Below, piece by piece: positions 33,491 through 42,377 of a stretch of DNA of 64,000 nt. The position numbers and the translations under genes were made by a program. Within the stretch, counting starts at the first letter, position 1. Each line of letters opens with the position of its first letter. This DNA comes from Pelomonas sp. BJYL3 (GTDB lineage Bacteria; Pseudomonadota; Gammaproteobacteria; Burkholderiales; Burkholderiaceae_C), in contig NZ_JANZKX010000003.1 of the NCBI RefSeq assembly GCF_027257975.1, positions 186,001 through 250,000 on the forward strand, in the 5' to 3' direction. Under the pieces are notes generated by a model that had not been told where the DNA came from, made no database searches, and was given only the letters and a program-made list of their open reading frames with translations.

Positions 33491-33521
33491 ACGCCGCCGT
33501 GGCTCGCGCCCGGCGGCGTTT
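33491..33521 (+). terminator. Terminator hairpin after rne
   Basis: ACGCCGCCG (33491-33499) pairs with CGGCGGCGT (33511-33519) about 35 bp after the rne stop. It is followed only by TTCTC, a weak U-tract. Confidence 0.6.
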
Positions 33522-33731
33522 CTCATGGTGCGCCCCACGCACGCCCGGGCTTGCGGACCCGCGCCTGCGCCATGCGGTGAAGGCCCGCCCTCTCGCCGGA
33601 CGGTGCCGCCCTTCGCCTAGGGTTGGCACCCTTTTCCACCTCGACTTTTCGCCTACAGTGGCAGCCCTGCTGCACCCAGCACCGCCGCCAGCTGCGGGCG
33701 ACCCGCCTGCGGCCCGACACAAGGATTGACC

Positions 33732-35267
33732 GTGACCCAGACAGCCAGCACCGCGGCGCCCAAGATGCCGCCGCAGATCCCCTACATCATCGGCAACGAA
33801 GGATGCGAGCGCTTCAGCTTCTACGGCATGCGCAACATCCTGACGGTCTTCCTGATGACCAGTCTGCTGATGGCCATCCCGGAAGACCTGCGCAAGGCCG
33901 AGGCCAAGGAGGTCTTCCACACCTTCGTGATTGGTGTCTACTTCTTCCCGCTGCTGGGCGGCTGGATCGCCGACCGCTTCTTCGGCAAGTACAACACCAT
34001 CTTCTGGCTGAGCCTGCTGTATTGCTGCGGCCATGCCTGCCTGGCGATCTTCGAGAAGAACATCACCGGCTTCTACACCGGCCTCTTCCTGATCTCGCTG
34101 GGCTCCGGCGGCATCAAGCCACTGGTGAGCTCCTTCGTCGGCGACCAGTTCGACAGCAGCAACCGCAGCCTCGCCCAGAAGGTCTATGACGCCTTCTACT
34201 GGATCATCAACTTCGGCTCCTTCTTCGCCTCGCTGCTGATGCCCATCTTCCTCAAGCAGTTCGGCGCGAGCGTGGCCTTCGGCATTCCAGGCGTGCTGAT
34301 GGCCATCGCCACGCTGATCTTCTGGAGCGGCCGCAGGAAGTACGTCCACACCCCGCCGGTGGCCCATGACCCGCACAGCTTCCTCAAGGTCGTGGTCAGT
34401 GCCCTCAAGACGGGCGGCCCAGGCCTCGTCGTCGCCCTGATCGGCCTGGTCGGCGCGGTGGGCAGCTTCCTGCTGATGAAGCAGATCGGTTTCGTGGCCA
34501 GCTTCTGCCTGGCCCTGGTCCTGCTGATGGGCTTCGGCGGTGCGGGAGCCGCGCTGCAGCTGGGCCAGGCCTCGAAGGCGCATCCGCCCGAGGCCATCGA
34601 GGGCGTGCGCGCCGTGCTGCGCCTGCTGGTGCTCTTCGCGCTGGTGACGCCCTTCTGGTCCCTCTTTGACCAGAAGGCCTCGACCTGGATCCTGCAGGCC
34701 GACCAGATGAGCAAGCCCGAGTGGTTCCAGTCCTCCATGATGCAGGCCCTGAACCCGGCGCTGGTGATGATCCTCATCCCCTTCAACAACCTGGTGCTGT
34801 ACCCCATGCTGGAGCGCATGGGCCTGCGCATCACGGCCCTGCGCCGCATGGGCGCGGGCATCGCGCTGTCGGGCGTGGCCTGGATCGTGGTGGGCGGCCT
34901 GCAGCTGTGGCTGGACGACGGCCACACGGTGAGCATCGTCTGGCAGATCCTGCCCTATGCCATCCTGACCCTGGGCGAGGTGCTGGTCTCGGCCACCGGC
35001 CTCGAGTTCGCCTACAGCCAGGCACCGCTGCCCATGAAGGGCGTGATCACCAGCTTCTGGAACCTCTCGGTGACCATCGGCAACCTCTGGGTGCTGCTGG
35101 CCAACAGCAGCGTCAAGAGCGAGGGCGTGACCAGCTACATCAAGTCAACGGGCACCAGCGTCACCGCCTTCCAGATGTTCTTCTTCGCCGCCTTCGCGCT
35201 GCTGGCCGCCCTGCTGTTCGGGCTGTATGCGCGGGGCTACCGCATGCAGGACAACTACCGCAAGTAA
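33732..35267 (+). CDS. POT/PTR-family proton-dependent oligopeptide transporter
   Basis: This 511-residue membrane protein has about 14 hydrophobic segments. The GTG at 33732 is preferred because AAGGA (33721-33725) lies 6 bases before it. POT signatures are EGCERFSFYGMRNILTVFL near the N-terminus, GGWIADRFFGKYNTIFWLSL, LISLGSGGIKPLVSSFVGDQ F and YWIINFGSFFASLLMP, followed by PFWSLFDQKASTWILQADQM in the second half. The proton-coupling ExxER-like motif is present as EGCERF. It imports di- and tripeptides across the inner membrane. It is monocistronic, with a strong terminator 20 bp downstream. Confidence 0.94.
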   Translation: MTQTASTAAPKMPPQIPYIIGNEGCERFSFYGMRNILTVFLMTSLLMAIPEDLRKAEAKEVFHTFVIGVYFFPLLGGWIADRFFGKYNTIFWLSLLYCCGHACLAIFEKNITGFYTGLFLISLGSGGIKPLVSSFVGDQFDSSNRSLAQKVYDAFYWIINFGSFFASLLMPIFLKQFGASVAFGIPGVLMAIATLIFWSGRRKYVHTPPVAHDPHSFLKVVVSALKTGGPGLVVALIGLVGAVGSFLLMKQIGFVASFCLALVLLMGFGGAGAALQLGQASKAHPPEAIEGVRAVLRLLVLFALVTPFWSLFDQKASTWILQADQMSKPEWFQSSMMQALNPALVMILIPFNNLVLYPMLERMGLRITALRRMGAGIALSGVAWIVVGGLQLWLDDGHTVSIVWQILPYAILTLGEVLVSATGLEFAYSQAPLPMKGVITSFWNLSVTIGNLWVLLANSSVKSEGVTSYIKSTGTSVTAFQMFFFAAFALLAALLFGLYARGYRMQDNYRK

Positions 35268-35286
35268 GACGGCATCGCCCCCATCC

Positions 35287-35323
35287 GCCGACCGGCGCCC
35301 CTCGTGGAGCCGGTCGGCTTTTT
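35287..35323 (+). terminator. Strong rho-independent terminator after the POT transporter gene
   Basis: GCCGACCGGC (35287-35296) pairs with GCCGGTCGGC (35309-35318), followed by TTTTT (35319-35323). Confidence 0.92.
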
Positions 35324-35500
35324 CATGCCCGGGCCGCAGCAGGACTCAAGGCGCTAGCTGCCCGCGCGACAGGAAGGCATAAGCATCACCCACCTCCTCT
35401 GGGGGAGGCGCCACAGGCGCAGGGCCCGCGGCCTTGCCACTAAGATCCGGCGGCAAGAAGCGGGGCCAGCGCCCCGTCACCCATCCAAGAGGAGGAAACC

Positions 35501-36496
35501 ATGTCCAATATTTCGCTGCGCCGGCTCGTGCCGCTGGCCTGTACCGGCCTCGCGCTGCTGCCATCCCTGGTCCGCGCCGACGACACCCCCGTCACGCTGA
35601 ACCTGATCCCGCTGCCCCATACCCGGCAGCAGCAGGACTTCCGCATCAAGGCGATCACGGACATGAAGTTCAAGGCCCGCGACGGCGCCAGCGAGGAGGA
35701 GGTGCAGCAGCTCAGCGCCAAGCTCGGCGCGATGAAGATGCCGCTGACCATGAGCATGCAGATGCGCCAGATCGTGCAGACGGACAAGGCCGACGCCAAG
35801 GGGCGTGTCCCGCTGACCGCCCGCATCGAGCGAGGCACGATGGAAATGCGCACGGGCGATGGCGACCTGGTGCCCGGCGTCCCCCAGCGCGGCATGCCGG
35901 CAATGCAGTTCAGCGCGCTCATCGTGGACGGGCGCTACGAAAACATCCGCCTCTCGGGCGAAGGTACGGCGCAGCTGCCGCCGGACCTGCTCGAAGGCGT
36001 CTTCCGCAAGAGCTTCGACGCCCTGGCCAAGATGAATGGCGCCACGCTGCGCGTGGGCGAGTCGGTGGACATGCCGCTGGAGATGAACCTGCCCATCCCC
36101 AACCTGCCCGCGGGCAGCAATGTCGGCAAGGTGAAGGCGAGCTACACGCTGGCCAAGGTGGTGGCCGGCGTGGCCTTCTTCGACGTCAAGGCCACGATGG
36201 ACCTCAAGCTGGATCTGCCCACGCCGGCAAGTCCCGCCAGCGCCCCTGAAGGCGCGGCGCCGGCTGCGCCCGCCTCGCTGCAGATGGTGATCGGCGGAGG
36301 CGGCACGGGTCACATGCAGCTGCGCCTGGCCGACCGCCTGCAACTGCACAACGACCTGGACATGACCATGGCCCTGCAGATGCCCCTGCCCCAGGGCCAT
36401 ACCCTGCAAATGAATCTGCAGATGCAGATGGACTCGGACGGCAAGTCCCTGCCGGCCGCCAAAGGAAAGGCAGCCAAGGTCAGCGCCACGCGCTGA
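35501..36496 (+). CDS. Secreted protein of unknown function
   Basis: This is a 331-residue protein. A strong AGGAGG ribosome site precedes ATG 35501, and the signal peptide is MSNISLRRLVPLACTGLALL PSLVRA. The mature protein is strikingly methionine-rich in short patches (MKMPLTMSMQMRQ, MALQMPLPQGHTLQMNLQMQ M) and appears beta-rich with repeated amphipathic strands, somewhat like proteins that bind lipid or form a large periplasmic beta sheet. Met-rich patches could bind copper, but no copper genes are adjacent. No family is recognised with confidence (DUF6263-like proteins have a similar outline). It appears monocistronic, ending at a hairpin at 36506-36538. Confidence 0.72.
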   Translation: MSNISLRRLVPLACTGLALLPSLVRADDTPVTLNLIPLPHTRQQQDFRIKAITDMKFKARDGASEEEVQQLSAKLGAMKMPLTMSMQMRQIVQTDKADAKGRVPLTARIERGTMEMRTGDGDLVPGVPQRGMPAMQFSALIVDGRYENIRLSGEGTAQLPPDLLEGVFRKSFDALAKMNGATLRVGESVDMPLEMNLPIPNLPAGSNVGKVKASYTLAKVVAGVAFFDVKATMDLKLDLPTPASPASAPEGAAPAAPASLQMVIGGGGTGHMQLRLADRLQLHNDLDMTMALQMPLPQGHTLQMNLQMQMDSDGKSLPAAKGKAAKVSATR

Positions 36497-36505
36497 GTGC
36501 GAGGC

Positions 36506-36538
36506 GGGGCCGGCTAGCGGAGCACAGCCGTCGGCCCC
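36506..36538. terminator. Hairpin between convergent genes (36496 and 36553)
   Basis: GGGGCCG (36506-36512) pairs with CGGCCCC (36532-36538), with an inner GCT/AGC extension. It lacks a U-tract on either side. Its position in the 56-bp convergent gap suggests a role in ending both transcripts. Confidence 0.45.
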
Positions 36539-36552
36539 GGAAGGCACACCGC

Positions 36553-37623
36553 CTAGAAGTTCAGCTGCTGCAAGGCCAGGTGATAGCCCGGCTCATGCAC
36601 CAGCTCGTCCCAGCTGAGCGGGGCCTGCTGAGACAGCAGGCGCTGCCGCCGGCCTTCGCTCTCCAGGCTGGGCTGCCAGCGGCCCTGCAGCGCGGCGTCC
36701 TCCAGGGACTGCAGCACTTCGTCGAGCACGCGGCCGCCCTCCTCCATCGACTGGTTGCACAGCAGCGCGATGTCACAGCCCGCGTGCAGCGCGGTGATGG
36801 CGGCCTCGGCGAAGCCGATCTCGCGGCCTTCCAGCACGCGTGCGCCGCGCATGCCGAGGTCATCGCTGAAGACGAGGCCGGCAAAGCCCAGGCGCTCGCG
36901 CAGGATGTCCTGCAGCCAGCGTGAAGAGAAGCCCGCCGGACGCGCATCGACCTTGGGATAGATCACATGGGCCGGCATCACCGCCGCCAGGCTCAGGTGC
37001 AGCCACTCGAAAGGCCTGGCATCCTCGGCCAGGATGGCCTTGAGGCTGCGGCGGTCCACGGGCACGTCCACATGCGAGTCGGCCTTCACGTAGCCATGAC
37101 CGGGGAAGTGCTTGCCGCAGGCGCCCATGCCGGCGATCAGCTGGCCCTGGGCCACGCTCTTGGCCAGCATGGCCACCACGCGGGGATCGCGATGGAAGCT
37201 GCGGTCGCCGATCACCGAGCTCTCGCCGTAGTCCAGGTCCAGCACCGGCGCGAAGCTCATGTCCACGCCGCAGGCGCGCAGTTCCATGGCCATCACATAG
37301 CCCAGGGCCGTCGCGGCCTGCGTGGCGCGCATGGCATCGCTCATCCACAGCTCGCCCAGGGCGCGCATGGCCGGCAGCGGCGTGAAGCCATCGGTGCGGA
37401 AGCGCTGCACGCGGCCGCCTTCCTGGTCCACGGCGATGAGCAGGTCAGGGCGCAGGGCCTTGAGCTCGCCGCACAGGGCCGTCAGTTGGGCGCGGCTCTC
37501 GAAATTGCGCGCGAAGAGGATCAGACCGCCGACCAGCGGATGGCTCAGGCGCTCGCGCTCATGCGGGCTCAGGGTGGTGCCGGCGATGTCCAGCATCAGG
37601 GGGGCGTGGTGCAGCATGTCCAT
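36553..37623 (-). CDS. nagZ: Beta-N-acetylhexosaminidase
   Basis: This is a 356-residue GH3 enzyme that removes GlcNAc from anhydromuropeptides during peptidoglycan recycling in the cytoplasm. The start ATG at 37621-37623 ([15 protein letters not shown]) has AGGAAG 8 bases upstream; the open frame extends further without support. Motifs are [30 protein letters not shown], the NagZ catalytic loop [18 protein letters not shown] near residue 171-185, and [15 protein letters not shown] with the nucleophile Asp near 257. It is the last gene of the lepB-to-nagZ operon, 76 bp after acpS. Confidence 0.96.
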   Translation of the reverse strand: MDMLHHAPLMLDIAGTTLSPHERERLSHPLVGGLILFARNFESRAQLTALCGELKALRPDLLIAVDQEGGRVQRFRTDGFTPLPAMRALGELWMSDAMRATQAATALGYVMAMELRACGVDMSFAPVLDLDYGESSVIGDRSFHRDPRVVAMLAKSVAQGQLIAGMGACGKHFPGHGYVKADSHVDVPVDRRSLKAILAEDARPFEWLHLSLAAVMPAHVIYPKVDARPAGFSSRWLQDILRERLGFAGLVFSDDLGMRGARVLEGREIGFAEAAITALHAGCDIALLCNQSMEEGGRVLDEVLQSLEDAALQGRWQPSLESEGRRQRLLSQQAPLSWDELVHEPGYHLALQQLNF

Positions 37624-37699
37624 GGGCGTGCTTCCTAGCGTTGGGTGGCCCAGCGCAAGGCGCGGGCGTCGTGGTCTTTGATGGAAGGGTGGGTCGCGC

Positions 37700-38110
37700 T
37701 CATGGCGGGGGCGCCGCCGGGCGTGTCTCGACAACCACGAAGGAGGTCGCGTAGTCCGTCTCGTCGCTGACGCTGACATGCGCCTGCAGGCCGCGTGCCT
37801 CGAACCAGGCCTTGAGTGCGCCGTGCAGGCGGATCTCGGGCTTGCCGCTGGCGGCCTTGACGATCTCGCAGTCGCGCCAGGTCATGGGCATGCGCAGCCC
37901 CAAGCCGATGGCCTTGGAGAAGGCCTCCTTGGCGGAGAAGCGCGTGGCCAGGTAGGCGATGCCGCGGGCTTCGACGCGCGCGCTGCGATCGCGGAACACC
38001 TCGATCTCATGCGGGCCCAGCACCTTCTCGGCGAAGCGCGGGCCGCGGCGCTGAAGGGTATCTGCGATGCGGCGGATGTCGCAGACGTCGGTGCCAATGC
38101 CGTAGATCAT
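37700..38110 (-). CDS. acpS: Holo-[acyl-carrier-protein] synthase
   Basis: This 136-residue enzyme transfers 4'-phosphopantetheine from CoA to Ser37 of AcpP, which is encoded at 49237-49476. The metal-binding motif [12 protein letters not shown] is at the N-terminus and the second signature is [18 protein letters not shown] near residue 56. [17 protein letters not shown] is the conserved end. Start ATG 38108-38110 overlaps the stop of the upstream GNAT gene (ATGA). Confidence 0.96.
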   Translation of the reverse strand: MIYGIGTDVCDIRRIADTLQRRGPRFAEKVLGPHEIEVFRDRSARVEARGIAYLATRFSAKEAFSKAIGLGLRMPMTWRDCEIVKAASGKPEIRLHGALKAWFEARGLQAHVSVSDETDYATSFVVVETRPAAPPP

Positions 38111-38631
38111 GACCCCGCTCCCTCGGCCAGCGCGGGCCAGCCATAGATCCAGTTGAGATGCCGCTGCTGCTCGAGCTCGAACCAGGTTTCCCCCAGGCGG
38201 CGGCCCTGCTCGCGCTCGTAGAAGGCGATGGCCCGCTCGTTGGGGGCCCAGACGCTCAGCCACAGCGCCCGGTCCGGCAATTGCCCGCGCGCATGGGCCA
38301 GCAGCGCCCTGCCCAGGCCCTGGCGGGTCAGCGGCGGCACGACATACAGCTCGCCCACCTCGGCCTCCGGCGCCTGCTGCCACGCCACGGGGCAGCGGCT
38401 GTCGAGGCTGACATGGATCATGCCCTGCAGATGGCCTTGGTCCTCGGCCAGCCAGCAGCGGTGGCCCGGGCCCAGCCAGGCCTCCAGCGCCGCGGGGCTG
38501 AAGGTCTCATGGAGATGCCCGGCGAAGGCCGGCCGCACGCCCTGGTCCGCATAGGTCTGCAGCCAGACCCAGCTGGTCAGCTGCGACAGCGCCGGCAGGT
38601 CCTGCGCCCTCGCCTCGCGCAGCTCAGGCAT
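38107..38631 (-). CDS. GNAT family N-acetyltransferase
   Basis: This 174-residue protein is inserted between pdxJ and acpS. The start ATG at 38629-38631 lies inside pdxJ (8-bp overlap), and its stop overlaps the acpS start. Motif A is [20 protein letters not shown] (acetyl-CoA-binding QGLGRA), followed by [20 protein letters not shown] and [20 protein letters not shown], as in classical GNATs. The substrate is unknown. Related operons often run pdxJ-acpS directly, so this gene looks like a lineage-specific insertion made translationally coupled on both sides. Confidence 0.9.
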   Translation of the reverse strand: MPELREARAQDLPALSQLTSWVWLQTYADQGVRPAFAGHLHETFSPAALEAWLGPGHRCWLAEDQGHLQGMIHVSLDSRCPVAWQQAPEAEVGELYVVPPLTRQGLGRALLAHARGQLPDRALWLSVWAPNERAIAFYEREQGRRLGETWFELEQQRHLNWIYGWPALAEGAGS

Positions 38632-39406
38632 AGGCGCGCTGGATGCTGCGCTGGTAGTCGCGCACGGTCTCGGCATAGCCCAGCTCCAGGGCGTCCGCGA
38701 TCAGTGCATGGCCGATGGAGACCTCCAGCACGCCCGGCACGGCCTTGAGGAAGGCGGTCAGGTTGGGGCGGTTGAGGTCATGGCCGGCGTTGATGCCCAG
38801 GCCCAGGGCCAGGGCGGCCTCGGCCGTGGCCGTGAAGCCGGCCAGCACTTCGGCCTCGCGCGGCGTGCCGAAGGCGCTGGCGAAGGTCTCGGTGTAGAGC
38901 TCGATGCGGTCAGCCCCCAGGGCCGCGACATGGGCCATGGCCGCCGGGATCGGGTCCATGAAGAGGCTCACGCGCACGCCCAGGGCCTTGCATTCGCTGA
39001 TCAGCGGACGCAGGCGGTCCATGTCGGCCGGCAGGTTCCAGCCGTGGTCGGAGGTGAACTGGTCCTCGGCGTCGGGCACGAAGGTGACCTGATGGGGCCG
39101 GACCTGGCGCACGAAGTCCATCAGGTTCTGCGTCGGGTTGCCCTCGATGTTGTACTCGGCCTGGGGCCAGGTCTTGAGCAGGGCCGCCAGCTCATGGACA
39201 TCGTCCGTGCGGATGTGGCGGCCGTCCGGCCGCGGATGCACGGTGATGCCCTGGGCACCGGCCTGCAGGCACAGCTCGGCGGCGCGGGTCACGCTGGGGA
39301 TGCCCAGGTGCCGGGTGTTGCGCAGCAGCGCGACCTTGTTGACGTTGACCGACAAGGCGCAGCGGCCATCGTGGCGCAGGGCTTCGGGAGCGACCAGGGG
39401 GTTCAT
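38624..39406 (-). CDS. pdxJ: Pyridoxine 5'-phosphate synthase
   Basis: This is a 260-residue TIM-barrel enzyme that condenses 1-deoxy-D-xylulose-5-phosphate with 3-amino-2-oxopropyl phosphate in vitamin B6 synthesis. Motifs are LSVNVNKVALLRNTRHLG, GITVHPRPDGRHIRTDDV, EYNIEGNPT, VTFVPDAEDQFTSDHGW, RIELYTETFA, LGINAGHDLN and VSIGHALIADALELG. Length is close to the family (about 245). It starts 4 bp after the recO stop and overlaps the next gene by 8 bp. Its place in the lepB-era-recO operon is conserved across proteobacteria. Confidence 0.97.
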   Translation of the reverse strand: MNPLVAPEALRHDGRCALSVNVNKVALLRNTRHLGIPSVTRAAELCLQAGAQGITVHPRPDGRHIRTDDVHELAALLKTWPQAEYNIEGNPTQNLMDFVRQVRPHQVTFVPDAEDQFTSDHGWNLPADMDRLRPLISECKALGVRVSLFMDPIPAAMAHVAALGADRIELYTETFASAFGTPREAEVLAGFTATAEAALALGLGINAGHDLNRPNLTAFLKAVPGVLEVSIGHALIADALELGYAETVRDYQRSIQRAYA

Positions 39407-39410
39407 GGCA

Positions 39411-40190
39411 TCAGTCCAGGAGTTTTTGCAGATCCAGCATCACCGTGCGCGTGCGCAGCGGCTTGTGGCCCAGATGATAGTGAAGCAGCCCGCGCAGGCA
39501 GGCCTTGAGCGCGGGCAGGCAATCGGCGCAGGCCTGCTGCAGGGCGGCCTGCGAACCATGCAGCAGCGCCGCCTGCAGCTGCACCAGCTGCATCGCCCCG
39601 AAGGCGGGCGCCTCATGGCTCAGAGCGCAGACACCCATCTCGGGGCTCAGCATGTAGAGCCGCTCAGGGTCCAGCGCACGCTGGGTCTGGGTGACCACGC
39701 TGAGGTCGGGCAGCAGGCCCAGGTCGGCCAGCATGCGCAGCTCGAAGGCGCGCAGGGCGGCCTGGCTGCGCTGGTCTTCATCCTCGCGCAGCAGCGGGAG
39801 GGTGGCCGCGTAGGCATCGAAGAGGCGCGGATGCGGGTCCTGCCGGGCCAGCAGCTTCAGCAGCAGTTCGTTGAGGTAGTAGCCGGCGAACAGGGCCGCG
39901 CCGCTGGGCAGGGTGTGGCCGCCGGCCCATTCGGCGCTGCGCAGGGTCTGGACCTCGCCCTCGCTGCGCTCGTCGCGCGAGGGCTTGCTGAGGCCCACCT
40001 GCAGCCGCTGAAAGGGCAGCAGCACCGATCGCAGCTGCGAATACGGCCGCTTCGCCCCCTTGGCGACCACGGCCAGGCGGCCCTGCTCGCGGGTGAAGAG
40101 GTCGAGGATGAGACTGGTCTCGCTCCAGTCGTAGTGGTGCAGCACGAAGGCCGGCTGCGTGCTGGGCAGTCGAGGGGCGCGGGTGACCAT
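39411..40190 (-). CDS. recO: DNA repair protein RecO
   Basis: This is a 259-residue recombination mediator that loads RecA with RecF and RecR. The N-terminal OB fold (AFVLHHYDWSETSLILDLFT, REQGRLAVVAKGAKRPYS) and the helical C-terminal domain (RAFELRMLADLGLLPDL, LRGLLHYHLGHKPLRTR) are recognisable. The C-terminal half has cysteines (CADCLPALKAC), but not a clear four-Cys zinc finger. It follows era after 19 bp and is followed by pdxJ 4 bp later. Confidence 0.95.
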   Translation of the reverse strand: MVTRAPRLPSTQPAFVLHHYDWSETSLILDLFTREQGRLAVVAKGAKRPYSQLRSVLLPFQRLQVGLSKPSRDERSEGEVQTLRSAEWAGGHTLPSGAALFAGYYLNELLLKLLARQDPHPRLFDAYAATLPLLREDEDQRSQAALRAFELRMLADLGLLPDLSVVTQTQRALDPERLYMLSPEMGVCALSHEAPAFGAMQLVQLQAALLHGSQAALQQACADCLPALKACLRGLLHYHLGHKPLRTRTVMLDLQKLLD

Positions 40191-40209
40191 TCAGGGCCGC
40201 CGCGGCCAC

Positions 40210-41118
40210 TCACTCGTAGCCATAGGTGCGCAGATGCTCTTCGTTGTCCGCCCAGCCGGAGCGGACCTTGACCCACAGCTCCAGGAAGACGCGGCCGTCC
40301 ATCAGGTGCTCCAGCTCCTGGCGGGCCTCGGAGCCGATGCGCTTGAGGCGCTCGCCGCCCTGGCCGATGATCATGCCCTTGTGGGCGTCGCGCTCGACCA
40401 CGATGGAGGCCGAGATGCGGCGCAGCTCGCCTTCGTCTTCCCATTTGTCGATGACGACGGTGGAGGTGTAGGGCAGCTCGTCACCGGTCAGGCGGAAGAG
40501 CTTCTCGCGGATGATCTCGGTGGCCAGAAAGCGCTCGGAGCGGTCGGTCAGGGCGTCTTCGTCGTAGAACCAGCCCTGCTCGGGCAGGTAGGGCTTGAGG
40601 ATCTTGAAGAGGCGGGTGACGTCGGCTTCCTTGCGGGCCGACAGGGGCACGAACTCGGCGAAGTTGCGGCGCTCGGCCATGCTCTTGAGCCAGGGGGCCA
40701 GCTCGGCGCGGCGGTGCACGGCGTCCAGCTTGTTGGCGATCAGCACCACGGGCTTGTTCTCGGGCAGCAGGGCCAGCACCTTGGCGTCGTCCAGACCGAA
40801 GCGGCCAGCCTCGACCACGAAGAGCACCAGGTCCACGTCTCCCAGCACCCCATGCACCGTGCGGTTCAGGTTGCGGTTCAGGGCGGCGTTGTGCTTGGTC
40901 TGGAAGCCGGGGGTGTCCACGAACACGAACTGGGCCTCCTCCAGGGTGCGCACGCCGGTGATGCGGTGGCGCGTGGTCTGGGCCTTGTCCGAGGTGATGC
41001 TGACCTTCTGCCCCACGAGGGCGTTCAGCAAGGTGGACTTGCCCACATTGGGCCGGCCCACGATGGCGATGAGGCCGCAGCGTTGCGGCAGCCCGGACTC
41101 AGGCGCGGTGTCGTTCAT
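40210..41118 (-). CDS. era: GTPase Era
   Basis: This 302-residue GTPase is needed for 16S rRNA maturation and 30S assembly. The G1 loop is GRPNVGKST (residues 21-29), G2/G3 fall in TTRHRITGV and VFVDTPGFQ, and G4 is NKLD near 130. The C-terminal KH domain has [16 protein letters not shown], which binds the 3' end of 16S rRNA. It lies 130 bp after rnc, whose product also processes rRNA precursors; that gap may carry an internal promoter or RNase III site, though I see no obvious hairpin. Confidence 0.97.
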   Translation of the reverse strand: MNDTAPESGLPQRCGLIAIVGRPNVGKSTLLNALVGQKVSITSDKAQTTRHRITGVRTLEEAQFVFVDTPGFQTKHNAALNRNLNRTVHGVLGDVDLVLFVVEAGRFGLDDAKVLALLPENKPVVLIANKLDAVHRRAELAPWLKSMAERRNFAEFVPLSARKEADVTRLFKILKPYLPEQGWFYDEDALTDRSERFLATEIIREKLFRLTGDELPYTSTVVIDKWEDEGELRRISASIVVERDAHKGMIIGQGGERLKRIGSEARQELEHLMDGRVFLELWVKVRSGWADNEEHLRTYGYE

Positions 41119-41248
41119 GTCAGTGACCTCTGGTGCGCCCGGTCAGTGGCGCAGATGGATGGCGCCGGATCGCGGCGCAGTGTGATCGAAATGGGGCCCA
41201 AGCCTCGTGGCATGGCGAGGCGTGGCGGCACCGGGATGCCCTCGCGCC

Positions 41249-41953
41249 TCAGGAGGACAGCGCGGACCCGGGCTTGTCGCGCGCCACCAGTTCCGCAAGC
41301 ATACGCTTGGCGGCGTCTTGTTCGGCAGCGCGGCGTGAACGGCCTTCGCCCTGCTTGGCAAGACCCAGGGCCGGCACGGCGCACTCGACCTCGAAGGTCT
41401 GGTTGTGCGCCTGGCCGCGGGTCTCGATGATGCGGTAGCTGGGCACCGCCAGGCGGCGTGCCTGCAGCCATTCCTGGAGCGCCGTCTTGGCGTCCTTGGC
41501 CCAGGTGTCGCTGGCCGAGGTGTTGATCAGCTCCCCGAGCAGCCGGCCCACGATCTCGCGGGCTGCCGGATAGCCGCCATCCACGAAGGCTGCGCCGATG
41601 ATGGCCTCGGTGGCATCGGCCAGGATGGAGGCGCGCTGCGCGCCACCACCGCGGGCCTCGCCCTCGCTCATGCGCAGCACCTGGGGCAGGTCCAGGCTCA
41701 GGGCCAGCTTGTGCAGGCTTTCCTCACGCACCAGGTGGGCGCGGATGCGGGTGAGGTCGCCTTCGTCGGAACCGGCATAGCGCTCGTAGAGCAGGCTGGA
41801 GACCGCCAGGCTCAGGACCGCGTCACCGAGGAATTCCAGGCGCTCGTTGTGATCGGCGCCGAAGCTGCGATGGGTCACGGCCCGCTGCAGCAGGCCGCTG
41901 TCCTTGAATTGGTAGCCCAGCCGCGACTGCAGGGCATCCATGGGATGGCTCAT
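41249..41953 (-). CDS. rnc: Ribonuclease III
   Basis: This is a 234-residue double-strand-specific endoribonuclease. The RNase III signature ERLEFLGDAVL is at residues 37-47, with Glu40 and Asp44 binding metal, and ADATEAIIGAAFVDGG carries the second pair of acidic residues. The C-terminal dsRNA-binding domain runs from about DAKTALQEWLQARRLAVPSY to SRRAAEQDAAKRMLAELV. It follows the DUF4845 gene by 18 bp and belongs to the lepB-rnc-era-recO operon. Confidence 0.97.
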   Translation of the reverse strand: MSHPMDALQSRLGYQFKDSGLLQRAVTHRSFGADHNERLEFLGDAVLSLAVSSLLYERYAGSDEGDLTRIRAHLVREESLHKLALSLDLPQVLRMSEGEARGGGAQRASILADATEAIIGAAFVDGGYPAAREIVGRLLGELINTSASDTWAKDAKTALQEWLQARRLAVPSYRIIETRGQAHNQTFEVECAVPALGLAKQGEGRSRRAAEQDAAKRMLAELVARDKPGSALSS

Positions 41954-41971
41954 GACGCTGGCAACCGTGTC

Positions 41972-42331
41972 TCAGTGAGACCGACCCTCGTACTTGATCA
42001 GCAGGGACACCGGACCGAAGAGCTCCACCTGCTTGTCATAGGCAAAGCTGATGCGGACGCGGTCGTCTTCCTTGGTGATCACCAGGTCGTCGGCGCCGAT
42101 GCTGGTGATGGAGTACTCCACCTGCTTGACGCGCTCGAACTCGGCCCGGGCCACGGGCACGGTGGCCGGGTTGCCGCGGGCGATCTTGTCCACCGCATGC
42201 TGGATCGTGTAGAACTCCATCACGGTCGGGATGGTGCGGGCGGCGATCAGGCCCGTGAAGGACAGGATCACGGCCCAGAACAGCAGACCCATCAAGCTGA
42301 CGCCAGACTGGTGACGGTGCGCACGCCTCAT
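41972..42331 (-). CDS. DUF4845 membrane-anchored protein
   Basis: This is a 119-residue protein between lepB and rnc. The start ATG at 42329-42331 follows a strong GAGGAGAGG site. One N-terminal helix (GVSLMGLLFWAVILSFTGLI A) is preceded by basic residues (MRRAHRHQ) in a prepilin-like arrangement, followed by a small soluble domain (FYTIQHAVDKIARGNPATVP, VEYSITSIGADDLVITKED). DUF4845 proteins occur at this exact position in many beta- and gammaproteobacteria, and their function is unknown. Being encoded beside signal peptidase I might imply a role at the translocon. Confidence 0.9.
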   Translation of the reverse strand: MRRAHRHQSGVSLMGLLFWAVILSFTGLIAARTIPTVMEFYTIQHAVDKIARGNPATVPVARAEFERVKQVEYSITSIGADDLVITKEDDRVRISFAYDKQVELFGPVSLLIKYEGRSH

Positions 42332-42377
42332 TGCCTCTCCTCGCTGAACAGAAAGCCCCGCAGTATCCACGGACGGC

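Noticed and set aside
30208-33492. A 1094-codon open frame on the minus strand, antisense to rne
   Set aside because: The opposite strand encodes unmistakable RNase E. The shadow frame is low-complexity and has no signature.
33623-33637. Sigma-54-like promoter (TTGGCAC...TTCC) upstream of the POT transporter gene
   Set aside because: The -24 GG is present, but the -12 GC is replaced by CC, and no enhancer-binding regulator or upstream site is visible.
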